DNA of 64,000 bases from Notospermus geniculatus (GCA_002633025.1 NMRB01000582.1:114230-178229); one strand, 5' to 3'; positions 11,236 to 23,905 are shown, counted from the first letter of the stretch. Translations and numbers: made by a program. The notes: generated from the sequence alone by a model not told the origin.

Positions 11236-11560
11236 AAAGTTTGATGGTTCTGTTCATGTTTTTTCTCTTTGCTTGGTCAGTATTCAACAGATTCATGTCT
11301 ATTTTCACATAAAGGTTGTCCCGTAAAAATATTGTGACATTTTTTTGTTCTTTCTTCTCATCGGAGTACGCTTCTTGAACTTTTTTAGTTCTTTCTAAAA
11401 GTTTTTTGTCTATTTTCATATGAAAGTTGTCCCGTAAAGATATTGTAAGAAAATTTTGTCGTAATATGCTCTTGTTGGAGTATGCATATTGGACATTTTG
11501 TTCAATATTTTTTTTGCTTATGATAAACTTTTTTTGCTTGTGCCTATTCAGGAGACTTAT
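11236..11560. repeat. Degenerate tandem repeat, ~112-bp unit
   Basis: TATTTTCACATAAAGGTTGT followed by CCCGTAAAAATATTGT recurs about 112 bp later as TATTTTCATATGAAAGTTGT plus CCCGTAAAGATATTGT. A third unit is more decayed. Confidence 0.6.
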
Positions 11561-11731
11561 ACTTACAATTCAGCTTCTTTTGCGAGTTTATTGTCTGTTA
11601 CATACAGGACACGTTGTCTCAAAAGCTATTTAACTCCAAGTTTTTTCTCTCTCTCGAGTACCAATGTTCAGCATTCGATTGTGTTGTTCAACGTAACGTT
11701 CTGTCAAGAATATTGTAAACGATGACAACCT

Positions 11732-11850
11732 GGGTCCATATTCATAAAACCTTGCTACATGTAGGTTTAGTTACTTGCTAAAGTGCCCACCAGTTTGTAC
11801 AGGCCAACTAGCAAGCAACTAAGCCAGCAAAGTTTTATGAACATGGGCCC
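11732..11850. mobile_element. MITE of the GGGTCCATATTCATAAA family, copy 2
   Basis: Ends GGGTCCATATTCATAAAACC and TTTTATGAACATGGGCCC are inverted. The internal GCTAAAGTGCCCACCAGTTT has its complement in the copy at 12090-12208, so the two copies are in opposite orientation. Confidence 0.75.
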
Positions 11851-11913
11851 TGATGATCAGACAAGTTCCAAAAAATGGCCATATCTTGGCAGGATTTCTA
11901 TTGTATTCTATTG

Positions 11914-12071
11914 TGTAGATGAGTTTGGTTGGCAGCCATCTTGCCAAAATTAGGTCATCGTCATGGAGATTGCCCCCACTAGAGATAGGGGAACCAATCA
12001 TCTGTCACTTTGGAAAAAAATTCCCATAGTGATGACCTAATTTCAAGAAGATGGATGCTAGCGAAACTCAG
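11914..12071. mobile_element. MITE of the GGCAGCCATCTTGCCAAA family, copy 1
   Basis: Left GTAGATGAGTTTGGTTGGCA then GCCATCTTGCC; right CAAGAAGATGGATGCTAGCG then AAACTC, inverted. A second copy at 19804-19960 shares the core AACCAATCATCTGTCA. Confidence 0.7.
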
Positions 12072-12089
12072 AGTAGGCTACTCGGCCTA

Positions 12090-12208
12090 TAGGCCTATTC
12101 ATAAAACTTTGTTAGTTTAGTTGGTTGCTAGTTATGTACATTGGCCTGTACAAACTGGCCACTTTAGCAAGTAATAACAAGCCTAAGCAAGGTTATGAAT
12201 ATGGACCC
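12090..12208. mobile_element. MITE of the GGGTCCATATTCATAAA family, copy 3
   Basis: Left AGGCCTATTCATAAAACTTT, right GGTTATGAATATGGACCC. Opposite in orientation to copy 2, separated from it by the MITE at 11914-12071. Confidence 0.7.
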
Positions 12209-12849
12209 CAGAGTTTAGCAGTTGAGAGGTAGACTTCCATATCTCTGTTCGGTTTGAGATCACCATAATAAATAAGAAAAGCCTCAGCACATGTACCAGT
12301 ATGCATATGCTTGTACCTCGCTGACTTATGGCCTGCGGGATCGACATAACTTGACAACGAATGTGTTAAAAACAATCCTCCGTAGAAGTCTCCTGTTTTT
12401 CGGGAGTCTCAAGTTGGTTGTTTTGAATTTAATTGCCTGAGTTACTTGAGTGAAAAGATCAAAGTCATAAACTATAGATTGAGATTGTTATTAAGCACTG
12501 AGCCCCAGGAACATAAAGCTGACATTTCGTGCAAGGAAGAAAGGGCAAGTTCCTTATAATATCAACCTACATTGTAGTTTTTAAGTGTTTTCCATAACGT
12601 ATGTTTTAACCCTTACGAGAGTGTTCAAAGGGACTTGCATTACTTAGCTGAAGTGTTGACTATATATAGTGATACCACTCCACCTAAGTTCTTGCACAAG
12701 TTGGCTCTCTATGGGTAACTCATCTGAAGAAAACTATGGGCAGTTGTTTGGGTTATTTGTTTGAGCGTAATCTTATGGAAACCATAGTGAATTGCTCATT
12801 GAGAGCCAACTCACACGAAAAAACTTCTAGAGGAAGCGTGCCTTAAAAC

Positions 12850-13248
12850 GCCAAATCGGTTAATGTCATCCTGGGTATAACAGAAGTATACCAAGGTTCA
12901 ATGTCATCCCACGAAACTATACCCTGGGTATAGTATCTACAAAAGTATACCCAGCCTAGGTACGAGTTAGAAATGGATCTCGCATGATCAACAACCAGAG
13001 CGTGCGCGATTGGTACTTCTGTCGTATACCTGGGCGGCATGTTCGTGACAAATGCGTGAATTGAAAACATGTTTTTTGGCATTTTTGCGGTCATGTGACA
13101 TTTGCGAGAACAGTCTCATTTTCAGGTGCTGTATCCAATCCTGGGTATACTTTTGTAGATTGAACTATACCGAGGGTATACTTTTGTGCAACGACATTGA
13201 ACCTGGGTATATCTCTTTTATACCCAGGACGACATTAACCGATTCAGC
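12850..13248. mobile_element. Foldback element, ~400 bp, CTGGGTATA inverted repeats
   Basis: Left AATCGGTTAATGTCATCCTG then GGTATA; right TATACCCAGGACGACATTAA then CCGATT. Further inward both sides carry GTTCAATGTC and CTTTTGTAGAT in opposite orientation, giving inverted arms of about 110 bp. A half copy is at 29922-29998. Confidence 0.75.
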
Positions 13249-14319
13249 TTAAGTAACGAATGTTTTGTCTCAGAACAGATTCCTGTAGTAATAAAGTTTT
13301 GGAGGCATATTGTTTCCCAAATCCACGCCCCATGATCACCCACGTCCCAAAAAAAGGAGAAATAAGGATTTTACATGTCGTAGCATTATAACAGCTCATC
13401 TACTGTGAAAAAAACATATGTCAACAATGGGGTAAAAAGTTCTTTGATGTCGGAATATCACTCCAGGCGTGATGTAATCTACCATGAAGGGACCGTTACT
13501 GGGAAATACGTGTCCTGCTCACAAAGCTAATGGCGACATCTTTCTGTGTAGGCTGGGCATTGGGAGGGACGATATTTTGAAACTCATCAGACCTGGTGAA
13601 GTTCTGTTGATAGTTCCAAGAAGTCAGGGGCGGATCCAGGATATGGAAAAGAGGGGGCGCTCTGTGCTAAGAACATTGAAATTTGCGCCCAATTCCAGAA
13701 TTTCACGGTCAATTTTACAGATTTGATCGCCAAAAGGGGAGGTGCACGCCTGTTGCTGATTCGTTGAGCAGTGGCCGAACAGAATCTTAACATTTTTGGC
13801 ACCACCCTGTACAAAGATCAATAACATCTTTGATCTCATAATTGCATCACTTTGCAAATTGTTTCCATCGTGAAATGATTGACAGGCCTGTCGTCATGAC
13901 TCCCTATCGAATATTACACGGCGTTAACACGATGATGGATCACACCTATGGCGGCGTGTTCACATCAGTTACGTCTCTCGCTATTCATCTCCGTGTTCAT
14001 CAATCACGAACCGTTTCAAAGACTTTCCACATCTTTGTCATTCGCTGTTGAAAATTCATTAAATTTCTCCTTCTAAATGCAGTCGTTTTGTCATGTCTAA
14101 AAAAAGTAGATAAATTTAAAGTGCATTCCACTGACATGTAAACAACAGTTTCTCCTCACAGTGAAAGCAACCGTGAGCATCTGCAAATGCATCTCTGATG
14201 TCACGTGTTATTTAATACCCCTCTGTATTAAATTTTATGATATTTTCAAAATATTAGGAGAGTGCAGGTGGAGGTTTCATAGCCTCGTGAAGGTCCCCAA
14301 AATGCTTGCCTGATACGTA

Positions 14320-14477
14320 CTTCAAAGAATCAAGACCTATTTGCAGCACACATTGAAAAAACTGCAGGCAGAGCTCTAATGTATTCAGATAGAGCATAGT
14401 ACATTTTACACTACACTAACATCGGTGAACGTAAGCACTTTCTGAATTCAATACAGTGTGGCTTTAAACAGCACAGT
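14320..14477. repeat. Interspersed repeat, copy 1 (GCAGGCAGAGCTCTAATGTA family)
   Basis: Shares long blocks with 56885-57058, including CTGCAGGCAGAGCTCT, AGAGCATAGTACATTT and CTGAATTCAATACAGTGTGG. This copy lacks the about 38-bp insertion seen in the other. Confidence 0.75.
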
Positions 14478-15390
14478 ATTCTTTCAAATAATCTGAGAAA
14501 TCAAAAGTTAAAAAAAACGATGTCTTTTATTGGTGTTGACCAAACGTAAGTTAGCAAAACTGAACTTCTCCCAAGAAATCAGTAGTCAGTTGTAATGATG
14601 GTTGAACAAAAAAATTGAGCCCAATTTCTGTTCAACACCAAAAAATTGCTGTTGAAGACTAAATAATTTCTGTTGAACAGAAAGTAGTTTCTGTTAATAG
14701 AAGTAGCTCGATTTTCGGTCACAGCATTTCTGTGTTTATCTCGTAACGTAATCTTGTCCGTGGCTGAGGAAATCCACCGGATATCTGCTGAAGTGACCGC
14801 GATGAGTGACAACACACGTCAGGAGATTAAACGCTTGTCTCTTTATGATATTACACGAGATAACAGCGGAATGATTCGGTAGAGATATCACGTATCACTC
14901 CTTTGGGCACCGACCTTCACGTAGGTTACACAGCAACGAAAAAAATACACCGCAAACACAAAAAAGTCGTGCTATTTCCACCGATGTTGCAAATTGCGAT
15001 TCGGATCATGAATATTTAATCTGTATCTCCCACGCTTCTTGCACCAAGACGTTTTTGCTCGAGTGATCAGAGCTCTTCTTTCTTGGAGGTAAAATGCTTT
15101 GATCGCGTGATATCGTACGTGATCAGCAAAGTTGTAAGTGAAATTGGTGTTCAATTTTACCATTTCTTCGTGTTGATTGGCTGTGAAGGAGTGATGCATT
15201 TCTCCCATTGCACCTGTATGGGCTGGAGTCTAAAAGCACCTCTCCACATGAGTGTTTTTTTGCGAAAGTTGGCTCTCTATGGGCATTTTCCCCATAGAAA
15301 GGTATGGGCAGTCATTTTCATAATCTGATCTTTGCGAAAGTCGTAAAAAAACCAACAATGGTGAATTTACGAACTTTGCAAACTGTGCAT

Positions 15391-15727
15391 GTATAGACTT
15401 TTCAACAAAGATGGCAGTCAAATATTTCTAACCATTTGACGTCAAAAGCTTAATACCGTTCAATGGCCGCTGGCACGCTAAGCTGGTCAAGCGGCCATGG
15501 CCACAAAAGTCACGTAGGTAAAATAATTGTCTGAGAGGATGCGTTTGGTAGTGTTATATCATACTTGGGAACGAATTTAGAATCCCCAATCACTGCCCAA
15601 AAAAGATCGCTGATTGATGGAATAAATCGATTTCGATTTTGTGCCATTTGACCCATACTTGGACAATGAATGGCAACAAGGTCGTGTGGGAAAACTAGGC
15701 CACCATCTTTATTGGGGAGGTTTATAC
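15391..15727. mobile_element. MITE of the TATAGACCTTTCCAACAAAG family, copy 1, with inserted segment
   Basis: The ends GTATAGACTTTTCAACAAAG and TTTATTGGGGAGGTTTATAC are inverted. Compared with the copies at 31675, 47917 and 55400 it carries an extra 84 bp (15569-15652) flanked by the 9-bp direct repeat CATACTTGG (15560-15568 and 15653-15661). Confidence 0.8.
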
Positions 15728-16465
15728 TGTAGTTCCTCGCTTGAATGGTCAAGTCATCAAATTGCTGACTCCATTTGTAATGAGTAATACATTGTGTCTA
15801 TGTTAATCAATGCCGTTGTATTATGGAGTCAAAAGTCAAAATAGAGACAACTTCGAATATTTCAAATTAATAATCACAAAACGACAAACCTGAACAGTAA
15901 AAAAATAATTTCTTCATAAATATGATTGACGAGTACAAACGAACGTCCTGACCTTTTGGTCCTGAGCACCGCTGAATGTCACGCCGCATGGCAATGTTTA
16001 ACGCTTTCCTTTGATCAAATATGGAAGATTTACAGAGATCATAGATTTAAAATTAGGTAATTTGGAAGTCTCTAAGTAGCAGACATTGCCATTGTTACGA
16101 CTATCTCACTGGAATTATGTAAATTTAGAAGCACAGCCCGAGTTGGGGACCCCTGATATCGTCATACCCTATAATATCATCATGGACTCGAATGTAAATT
16201 GCAAATTGTCCTAATTCGAAACTCCTGATCGACATTCTGAGTGAGTCAATTCATCCAGATCGTCTATTTTAAGATGCACCATTTCCGACACTTTGAGAAT
16301 GTTGACTTTGGAATGACGGCTTAGGCAGCTCCGTCTGATGGTTCATCGAGGCAGATGCTGGTTGATTTGGAAGATCACTGAGTGATAGTAGCATTTTACA
16401 GACTCCTTGCTGCAGAATCCTGGGGTCATCCATCTGCCCCCAGGTTTGAGCAGACGCCTGACAGT

Positions 16466-16609
16466 ATCTTCTGTTGAAGTTTTCTAAAATCTTTGGAAAT
16501 TAATTGGAAAAAATTTGAAGAAAAATTCTTCAGATGGTTGATAGGAACAACATTTCTTCAAATATTTTTCAATCAGTCCCATAGGATGTGAGAAAATTTC
16601 ACAGAAGAT
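16466..16609. mobile_element. MITE of the TCTTCTGTTGAAGTTTTC family, copy 1
   Basis: Left TATCTTCTGTTGAAGTTTTC, right GAGAAAATTTCACAGAAGAT, with an internal inverted pair AATTTGAAGAAAAATTCTTC and ACATTTCTTCAAATATTT. Other copies at 41209-41368 and 56513-56631. Confidence 0.75.
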
Positions 16610-17689
16610 GCAGTCTGCTGGTTTTGGAGACAGATGGGTTAATTGACCTGTGTTGGACAGAGTGTCAATCTGATGTCAAGTTAGTAATCTAGTTTGTGGT
16701 TCCATAACCTAATTTAATTGCTGTCACGTGACTGGTGTCAATCAAGCGTGGAAGAAAATCTAATTAACTTCCTCAGGTTTGACCGTGAAATATCATAAAT
16801 TTTTCATGTGTAATATGAACCTAATTTATTGATGATAACGAACTTTACAAACGAATACCGAAATTTCATCGCCAATGTGTGACAAAATTCATTCGTTCAC
16901 CTGATAACTGAACAAAGTAATCAAATACAATTAGACGACTGCGTGCTTGAGAGCGCTAAATGGTAACCATAGCAACCTGGGATGCTGGTTGGAGCCCTGT
17001 GTGAGATATCGTGGGTGGTTCCAGGTGAACACACCCGCTGTCAGGTGACCAGGTACTAATCCATACATCGCTGTGTTGCGTTTTTCTTGAAATCGGTAAA
17101 TCGTGAGTTATTGTATTTTTGCGATGGGTGATGGCCATTTTCTGGTTTAGGACTAAGGTTAAAGTCAGGTTTTATTCCTCCAAGGTTAGGGCTAGAGTCT
17201 GTATCGGCCCCTGATGGCCTTCGTGATTTATAACTGAGTTTTTACAGGGATAGGTAAATTTAAACCCCTCGAGAGATCATGTGATTTCGGATGAGACGCA
17301 CTTTGCTTGTCTAATGATGAAGTCGGCCATGGACAGAATTAGGGGGTCAGAATTAAGCCGTTCTGATAATGTGCTCAAATGGACAAAACGTCAGAACGAC
17401 GCAAAGTTTTGAAAACCTAACCCACGTCTCACAGTACATTGTAAGTTGACCTGAAATTTGCATGCATTCACTCAGTAGACTTCTAAACTACGAACCGTCA
17501 CCAACAGAAATTTGATCTCATTAAGGTCAAACATTTTGAGAAGATGCTCTTGACACTAAGACGATTTGCTTAATTCCGTTACTTAGAATTTTCGTTACGG
17601 TACTTAGAATTTCATGGTCAGTTTAGGTATGTACTGTATTTGAAAGCTGTTATGGTATGCGCCAAGAGCTGCCCTTCTCACTTGGTGAG

Positions 17690-17766
17690 ATGATCTGAAC
17701 AGGACTCAAACCTAAGACCCCTGGAGTGACAGGCACTGACGGATTCACTGCACCACTTGAGCTGCC
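17690..17766 (-). repeat. tRNA-like SINE head fragment
   Basis: Read on the minus strand it has an A-box-like stretch (CAAGTGGTGCAGTGAATCC) and a B-box-like GGTTTGAGTCC at tRNA-like spacing. It does not fold convincingly as a complete tRNA, so it is a SINE head or tRNA pseudogene. Confidence 0.5.
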
Positions 17767-17769
17767 TTC

Positions 17770-18210
17770 CTTGGAACCTCAAGGTCTGATCACCGATCTT
17801 CTCCCCAGCTACCGCAGACAAGGCGATATTGGCTTTGGAAAAGACAATTCTCAAATTGACGTAAACGAGAAAGATCTGCGCACTTCCACCGAAATCGCAA
17901 ACACAACCTTGGTCTGAGAACTCCACGACATTGACTTCGACGATGTTGCGTCAGAGTCAACCATTGCTGAATCATGGATTGCGTCACGTCAGCTGGTTTC
18001 AGAGCGAGGTTGAGTTTGCGATTTCGGCGGAAGTGCGCAGATCTGTGAATGCGAGAATCATCTGTTGTTTGACATTGGCGAGCATCGCTGGCGAGAAGAT
18101 TCCACGCATCGCTGTCCAATGCATACCTGACATCAACAGCCAATACAATTTCGCTCGGAGGAGATCAGGTCACTTGCGATGTCCCCTGGTGCCTTGCCTG
18201 CTCCACTGCA
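17770..18210. mobile_element. Composite: palindromic MITE (GCGATATCGCCTGGTGTGCT family) with a second MITE inside
   Basis: The outer parts match the family best seen at 18793-19020 (CCGCAGACAAGGCGATATTG on the left; GGCGAGAAGATTCCACGCAT and TTGCGATGTCCCCTGGTGCC on the right). The middle (about 17843-18064) is a copy of the element at 21615-21867, sharing AGATCTGCGCACTTCCACCG and GGCGGAAGTGCGCAGATCT. Confidence 0.7.
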
Positions 18211-18792
18211 GTTTCTCAACAAAACTGGACAAATCAATCATGGAAATTAATGCATACAGGAGGAAACCAGAGTGTGCGGAAAAATTTTTTGTGTGTTGAA
18301 GAGCGTTTCCCTCACTATCATGAATGGATCCTATGAGAATTAAACACTCAGCGAGTTAAAGTTCATCAAAGGAGTACAGTAATTTGAAAATGCCAACGAC
18401 TTCTCTTTATTCTCCTGGGTCGAAGCCCTGGATCTAATCCGCCTTATTACAATGAGATGTGATAGGAAATGCTATAAAACATGTCAAGACACATCACCAG
18501 TCCGGGGATCGGGTAATAGACACGTGTTATGGACAGTTTATTCTGCATTCCAGATGAATCGGGCATCACGTTTTTATCTGTGGGTCGGTTATTTCTCAAC
18601 CAGTTTTTATGTGGTTTTCACGAAATTTGATCATATTAACCCCAATCTTTCTGCTATCTTCATTTTTTGCAAAAGTCAGACGTAAAAAATCCCTTTCACA
18701 ACCTCAGTTTGAGTTTGCTGTGGTGTGCATGCAATGAAATACACACTACCGGATACAATGCATTGTTTTCAAAATCGCCACCATGCGGGCGT

Positions 18793-19020
18793 AAAGCCGG
18801 CAGCACACCAGGCGATATCGCCAGCGATCTATCGTCAACGATCTTCTCGCCAGCCACCGCAGACTAGGTGATATCGGTTTTGGTATTGTTTGATACTGGG
18901 CGAGCATCACTGGCGAGAAGATTCCACGCATCACTGTCCAGCGCACACCTGGCGTCAATAGCAGATTTTGCTTGCTGGCGAGCAGATCGCTTGCGATGTC
19001 GCCTGGCGTGCTGCTGGCTT
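18793..19020. mobile_element. Palindromic MITE, GCGATATCGCCTGGTGTGCT family, most complete copy
   Basis: About 228 bp running from AAAGCCGGCAGCACACCAGG to CCTGGCGTGCTGCTGGCTT, with the rest also largely self-complementary. Six copies or composites are seen (17770, 18793, 34700, 37272, 41541, 48563). Confidence 0.85.
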
Positions 19021-19803
19021 TACAACCATGACTAACTTGCTGATGCATCGTTTATTAGGAAAATGAAAGCTATAATTCGTTGCAATGGAAATATGATGTA
19101 ATTTAATGAGAAATTTGTGGAAAAAGACAAACGCACTAACATATTTGAACAAAGAGTAGACTGATTGCCTATTGTCTCCGTGACAACCGCACTGCTGTTC
19201 AGCTTTAATGTTCAGCACCACTGTGAATAAAATTGGTTGAAAATTTTGATGAAATTTTTTTTCTGGAATATCCCCGACAGATCCATGCAGATAATTGGAA
19301 TTTGTACAGGGATATCAGGGGATATGGTGCAGCAACTTGACTGACAGCTGTATCGGTCAAGTTAATTGACATCATCACATTCAATTTCATATTGGAATTA
19401 TCCTGCCAAATATTGCTCTGTCGATGCCCTCAAGTCGAGCGACACTTCATTGCTGTTTTTGACCTTCTGACCCTTCGGTACTCACCCAAAGCTTTCCAGT
19501 GAATATGATCTGAAGGGTTTCTGGTGCAAGCATTTCGTACACATTTTCATTTTAACCCATTAACTATGGAATTATTTTTAGTTCTAATTTTTTCTCTCAA
19601 AATAATGCATTTGACACACAAGGTTCCAAGCCTATATAACGTCCTACCCACTGTGATGCGCCATTTTCTTGCAAGGCGTACTATTACGCCTTATGCAAGC
19701 TAGGATCCTCGGGTGTTTCCAGGGATTTCCCCGGATGCCGTAATGATGTAATGTGGTGTTCTGCCCAGTTAGCAGGTTAAGAAAATTGGTCTCGGCAGCA
19801 AAT

Positions 19804-19960
19804 AAAGTTTCGCTGGCAGCCATCTTGCCAAATTTAGGTCATCGTCATGGGGATTTCCTCCACTGGGGATGGAAGAACCAATCATCTGTCATCCTGGAAG
19901 AACATTCCCATGGTGATGACCTATTTTTTGCAAGATGGCTGCTAGCAAAACTCATCTACA
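19804..19960. mobile_element. MITE of the GGCAGCCATCTTGCCAAA family, copy 2
   Basis: Left AAAGTTTCGCTGGCAGCCAT then CTTGCCAAA; right TTGCAAGATGGCTGCTAGCA then AAACTC, inverted. Core shared with 11914-12071. Confidence 0.75.
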
Positions 19961-20630
19961 GGAAGTTCTTTTGAAAAGACTTTGCAAAACCATCAGGGCA
20001 CGTCTCAACCAGGAAAAAGTTTCCAAGTCCTCAATAGAGGGTCAACCATAATCATCGTGATGGTATAATGAGTAAGTTGTAAAAACTTTTGCCACGTTTC
20101 TGACGAGAATTAATGAGACGTTCTTTCTAAAGGATTGGCCGTGAATTGTTAATGCTGCACATGATAGATGCAGCACCCCGTTCTGCCACTGAGGTGCTGT
20201 TTTTCCTGCCGACTGATGATTCATGGTCATTTTCCGGCATTTACATAATGTTGCTGGTCCGTTGTTTTTTTACGACACAATAAGTATTCTGGAATATTGT
20301 GCAATCATTTTCTGTATCTTCCCAGTTTTTGAATCATTGCAGAAAAAGCGAGCATCAGATTCGGAGATTGTTTGCCGCACAAGCGTAGAGCATCAATGCA
20401 TAAATGCAGGAGGAAACCTGGCAGAGCTGTATGTTGAAGACTCGGGAGAATAGTGCATCCAGAAGTTTGGCGTGGTCTCACTGTTCTTTAATAAGTGTGA
20501 CATTAGATATTCCTTCTGTGTTGAAGCTATTAAAGCGAATTGGTCGTGCCGGTCAAGGTGTCTTACTGCTGTGGCTTTACTACTTTCAAATAACATTTAG
20601 AACACGGTTGACTGCAAATCTAAGCTTTAG

Positions 20631-20760
20631 TATCTAGGGATGTAATCTGATAAAATACTAAATTTGTAATATTGAAATTGTGAATTTCATGGGCCACAAA
20701 ATTAATTTTAGTGACATTTTTGATTGCCGCGACTGATTCCCTTTAAGGAGGGAAGGCGAC
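20631..20760. repeat. Interspersed repeat, copy 1 (related to 55975-56095)
   Basis: Shares AATTTGTAAT, GTGAATTT, TGGGCCA and GCGACT..TCCCCTTTAAG-type blocks in the same order as 55975-56095. Diverged; boundaries are uncertain. Confidence 0.45.
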
Positions 20761-21614
20761 TGACAAATTTGATATAAATGGGTGCTTTATTCAACCCTGC
20801 AAACTTGTAATGATACAGCAGCCTCGTCTGTCTTTAAGACTCCTGTACAGCCCCTCTGCACGCTTTAAAGGGGCGCTGGCCTATATGGCCACATCTGCAC
20901 CACCCTGATATATCACCTTACTTGTAGGGGGTTAATCCGATCTTTACGTTTCTTGATATCTGCAGATGAGTCGACGCATACAATTTATCTCATTATCCAC
21001 ACCGTTCAATTCACACAAATTTCCCCTGAAACCTAACTATTGGTTAGGGCTCTGCACATTTATGGATGAAACAGACAAACAAATTGATACTCAAGTCAGC
21101 CTCCGTCCCACGGCAGTAGGTAAAAGACTCGTGAACAGAATATGACATCACTTGGCATGTTGGCAGGCCAGTCACACCAGTCCCAAACATCAAAATCCCC
21201 CTGCGAGATTCCGCACGTACCTAATGCAATTATTTCAAAATGAGTTCGTCGGTGTGGGTATTATTTGATCCGTCTGAAAAAGCCGAAAACCGTAAAGGAA
21301 AAAATCCCCAGACCGTAAGAAAAAAACCCCATGATGAACCACAACGAATAGAGTAATACATCTGATTGATCTTCTAACTTTGAGACGCGATGTTCTTATT
21401 CTGAACAGGATCGTCCTGGTCATCTTGTTACATGTTAATTCCACTACGGGCCGTGGCCAATTATCACCAATTCAGTTTTGCATAACAATCTTTATATGAA
21501 CGTAGCAGATTTTTTGCGGGTCATACAGTGCTGTCGGCTTTCATGTGCACCACAGTTTGGAAGAGTAGCCTACTAGAGGTCTTCAGTCAAAGAAAGTATA
21601 AAAATGTGTGGCGG

Positions 21615-21867
21615 TATAGACCGTTCTCAAATTCCCAGATCTGCGCACTTCCTCCGAACTTTCAACTATAACCTCGATCTGAAACCGGGTGACGTGACGC
21701 AATCCATTATTCAGCGATGGTCAAGTCTGACGCAACGTCGTCGACGTCACTTCGTGAGGTTATCTGCGTCACGTCATTCAGCTTCAGACCGAGGTTATGG
21801 TTGAAATTTGGGCGGAAGTGCGCAGATCTTTCTTGACTCTGTCACGTCAATTTGAGAACGGTCTATC
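21615..21867. mobile_element. MITE, ~250 bp, TIR TATAGACCGTTCTCAAATT
   Basis: The left end TATAGACCGTTCTCAAATTC and right end AATTTGAGAACGGTCTATC are inverted; the second-level pair AGATCTGCGCACTTCC / GGAAGTGCGCAGATCT extends it. A related copy is nested at 17843-18064. Confidence 0.8.
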
Positions 21868-22094
21868 GGAAAACCCATCAGAAGTCGCTGAATAATCAAC
21901 AAGGGCTGTCAGATTGCCTGTGCATTGATCTGCTACTGTTTACCTGTTACATAGTACATTTCAACTATTGAAATGTGCGGGTTCACCAAGGCCATAACAC
22001 TTTCCTCAAACATGACATCCAACGGTTTTTCCTTGACCACCTCACATATTATTTCAAGAGTGCTAGCGCCAACTCACAGCATTAAAGCTACCAG

Positions 22095-22290
22095 TACTCA
22101 TCAAACAACACTAGGCGATATTAACGATATGTAGGAGGAAACTGGAGCCCCCGGTGAAGACCTACGATGTCGAGGAGAGATCGCCCTCTCTACCACATAA
22201 AGCCGCCGGAACGACGGGGGATCGAACCCGTGACCTTATTGGTGCAGGCGCGGATGTTTTCACTGCGCCACCCCGACACCCCAGAGTCAA
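22095..22290 (-). mobile_element. tRNA-headed SINE, GGGTGGCGCAGTG family
   Basis: On the minus strand the head reads GGGGTGGCGCAGTGAAAACA (A-box region) and GGTTCGATCCCCCG (B-box), followed by a non-tRNA body. A related head is at 49163-49250 on the plus strand. Confidence 0.65.
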
Positions 22291-22774
22291 AAGTATGTCT
22301 CCCCCTTCCCCCGCATGTACGTATCATCTGTCCAAGTTAAACAAATCTATTTATTTACCCGAATATTCCCATCAGGTCCGCCACCACAGACCCTAATCAT
22401 CGCTAACTCTAGGACGGCAACCGCATTACGGACCTATAATCCGTGGATAAGTGAACAAACATCATGAATAATCACTTACAATGTTTGTACCAACCTGACG
22501 AGAATTTCAGAGTAGGTGTCACAAAGAAATTGACTGATATGATTGTGGCTTTCACCTTGTACAGCTAAGTGCTCGTAGAATCAGACATCCTTTCAAGGAG
22601 GCCTTATCTAGCTGATCAAAAATCGTCTGGTTTTGTTTCCAATGGCCTCGGTGCCAAAGATCACGTAAAGATATTGATATAGACTGCCTAAGCTCGTTCA
22701 TATAATGTCCATTGACTGCTACTGATGGGCTTTTAAATGGACCTAACCATCCTCTGGACTGCACGAGTCATACC

Positions 22775-23090
22775 AGCCTGAACAGGTCTACAGCCCCTCA
22801 ACCATTTCCCCCAAACCACTGGTCAAGTACCAGCCAAAACAAGTCTACAGTCCCCCAACTATTCCCCCAAACCACTGGTCAAGTACATGTAGCCAAAAGA
22901 AGTCGACAGTCCCACAACCATTCCCCTAAACCACTAGTCAAGTACCAGCCAAAACAAGTCTACAGTCTCACAACCATTCCCCAAAACAACTAGTCAAGTA
23001 CGAGCTAAAACAAGTCTACAGTCCCCCAACTATTCCCCAAAACAACTAGTCAAGTAGCAGCTAAAACAAGTCTACAGTCCCCCAACCATC
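22775..23090. repeat. Minisatellite, ~55-bp unit
   Basis: About six copies of a unit containing CACTGGTCAAGTACCAGCCA, AAACAAGTCTACAGTCCCCC and AACTATTCCCCCAAA. Confidence 0.9.
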
Positions 23091-23397
23091 ATCCCCTCAG
23101 CCCTGGTCATGTAGCCTGCACAAGTGCACACCCCCAACTGTCCCTTCCCTAAAATCTCCCAGCAGCCCCCTGAAAACGCGGATGATGAACCTGCCTGCAT
23201 GATTCCACAATCACCGAACCAATCAACCACTCAAGATATCTCCCTCTTATTTATTATCATCACTTGGTAAACATACTGAAGCAGAAGAACATTGTTGTCG
23301 GTCAACAATCACAAGTCTTTGATGTCACACTTGGAATATGTAAGTATTTGTCTGTACCAAGGACAGCAGTTGATCGTCATCCTTGTGTGAGTTTAAA

Positions 23398-23905
23398 TGG
23401 GAATTCCTGGAAGTGAGGTTCAGTGTCATGGAGGTCAGGAGAAAATGAAATTCCTTGAAAGTAAGGTTGATATCGTGTCGGAAGGGTGAAACCTTGGAAG
23501 TAAGGTCTGGTGTAGCAATGGTCACCAACCAGGGAGAAGATCGTGGAAGCAAGGTTCCATGTAACAGCAGTCAACAGGAAGGGAGAGTCGTTGCTGCTTG
23601 GAAGCAAGGTTCACTGTAACAGCAGTCAACAGGAAGGGAGAGTCGTTGCTGCTTGGAAGCAAGGTTCACTGTAACAGCAGTCAACAGGAAGGGAGAGTCG
23701 TTGCTGCTTGGAAGCAAGGTTCACTGTAACAGCAGTGAACAGGAAGGGAGAGTCCTTGGTGCTTGGAAGAAAGGTTCCATGTACCGGTAACAGCAGTCAA
23801 CAGGAAGAGTCCTTGGTGCTTGGAAGCAAAGTTCAATGTAACAGCAGTCAACAAGAAACAAAGGATGCAGATTCCTTTGAATCAAGGTTTGATGTCATGA
23901 CAATC
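23398..23905. repeat. Minisatellite, 55-bp unit
   Basis: The central copies (about 23560-23850) are nearly identical (AACAGCAGTCAACAGGAAGG, GAGAGTCGTTGCTGCTTGGA, AGCAAGGTTCACTGT). More diverged units with GGAAGTGAGGTTCAGTGTC extend it leftward to about 23398. The gradient suggests recent homogenisation in the middle. Confidence 0.9.
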
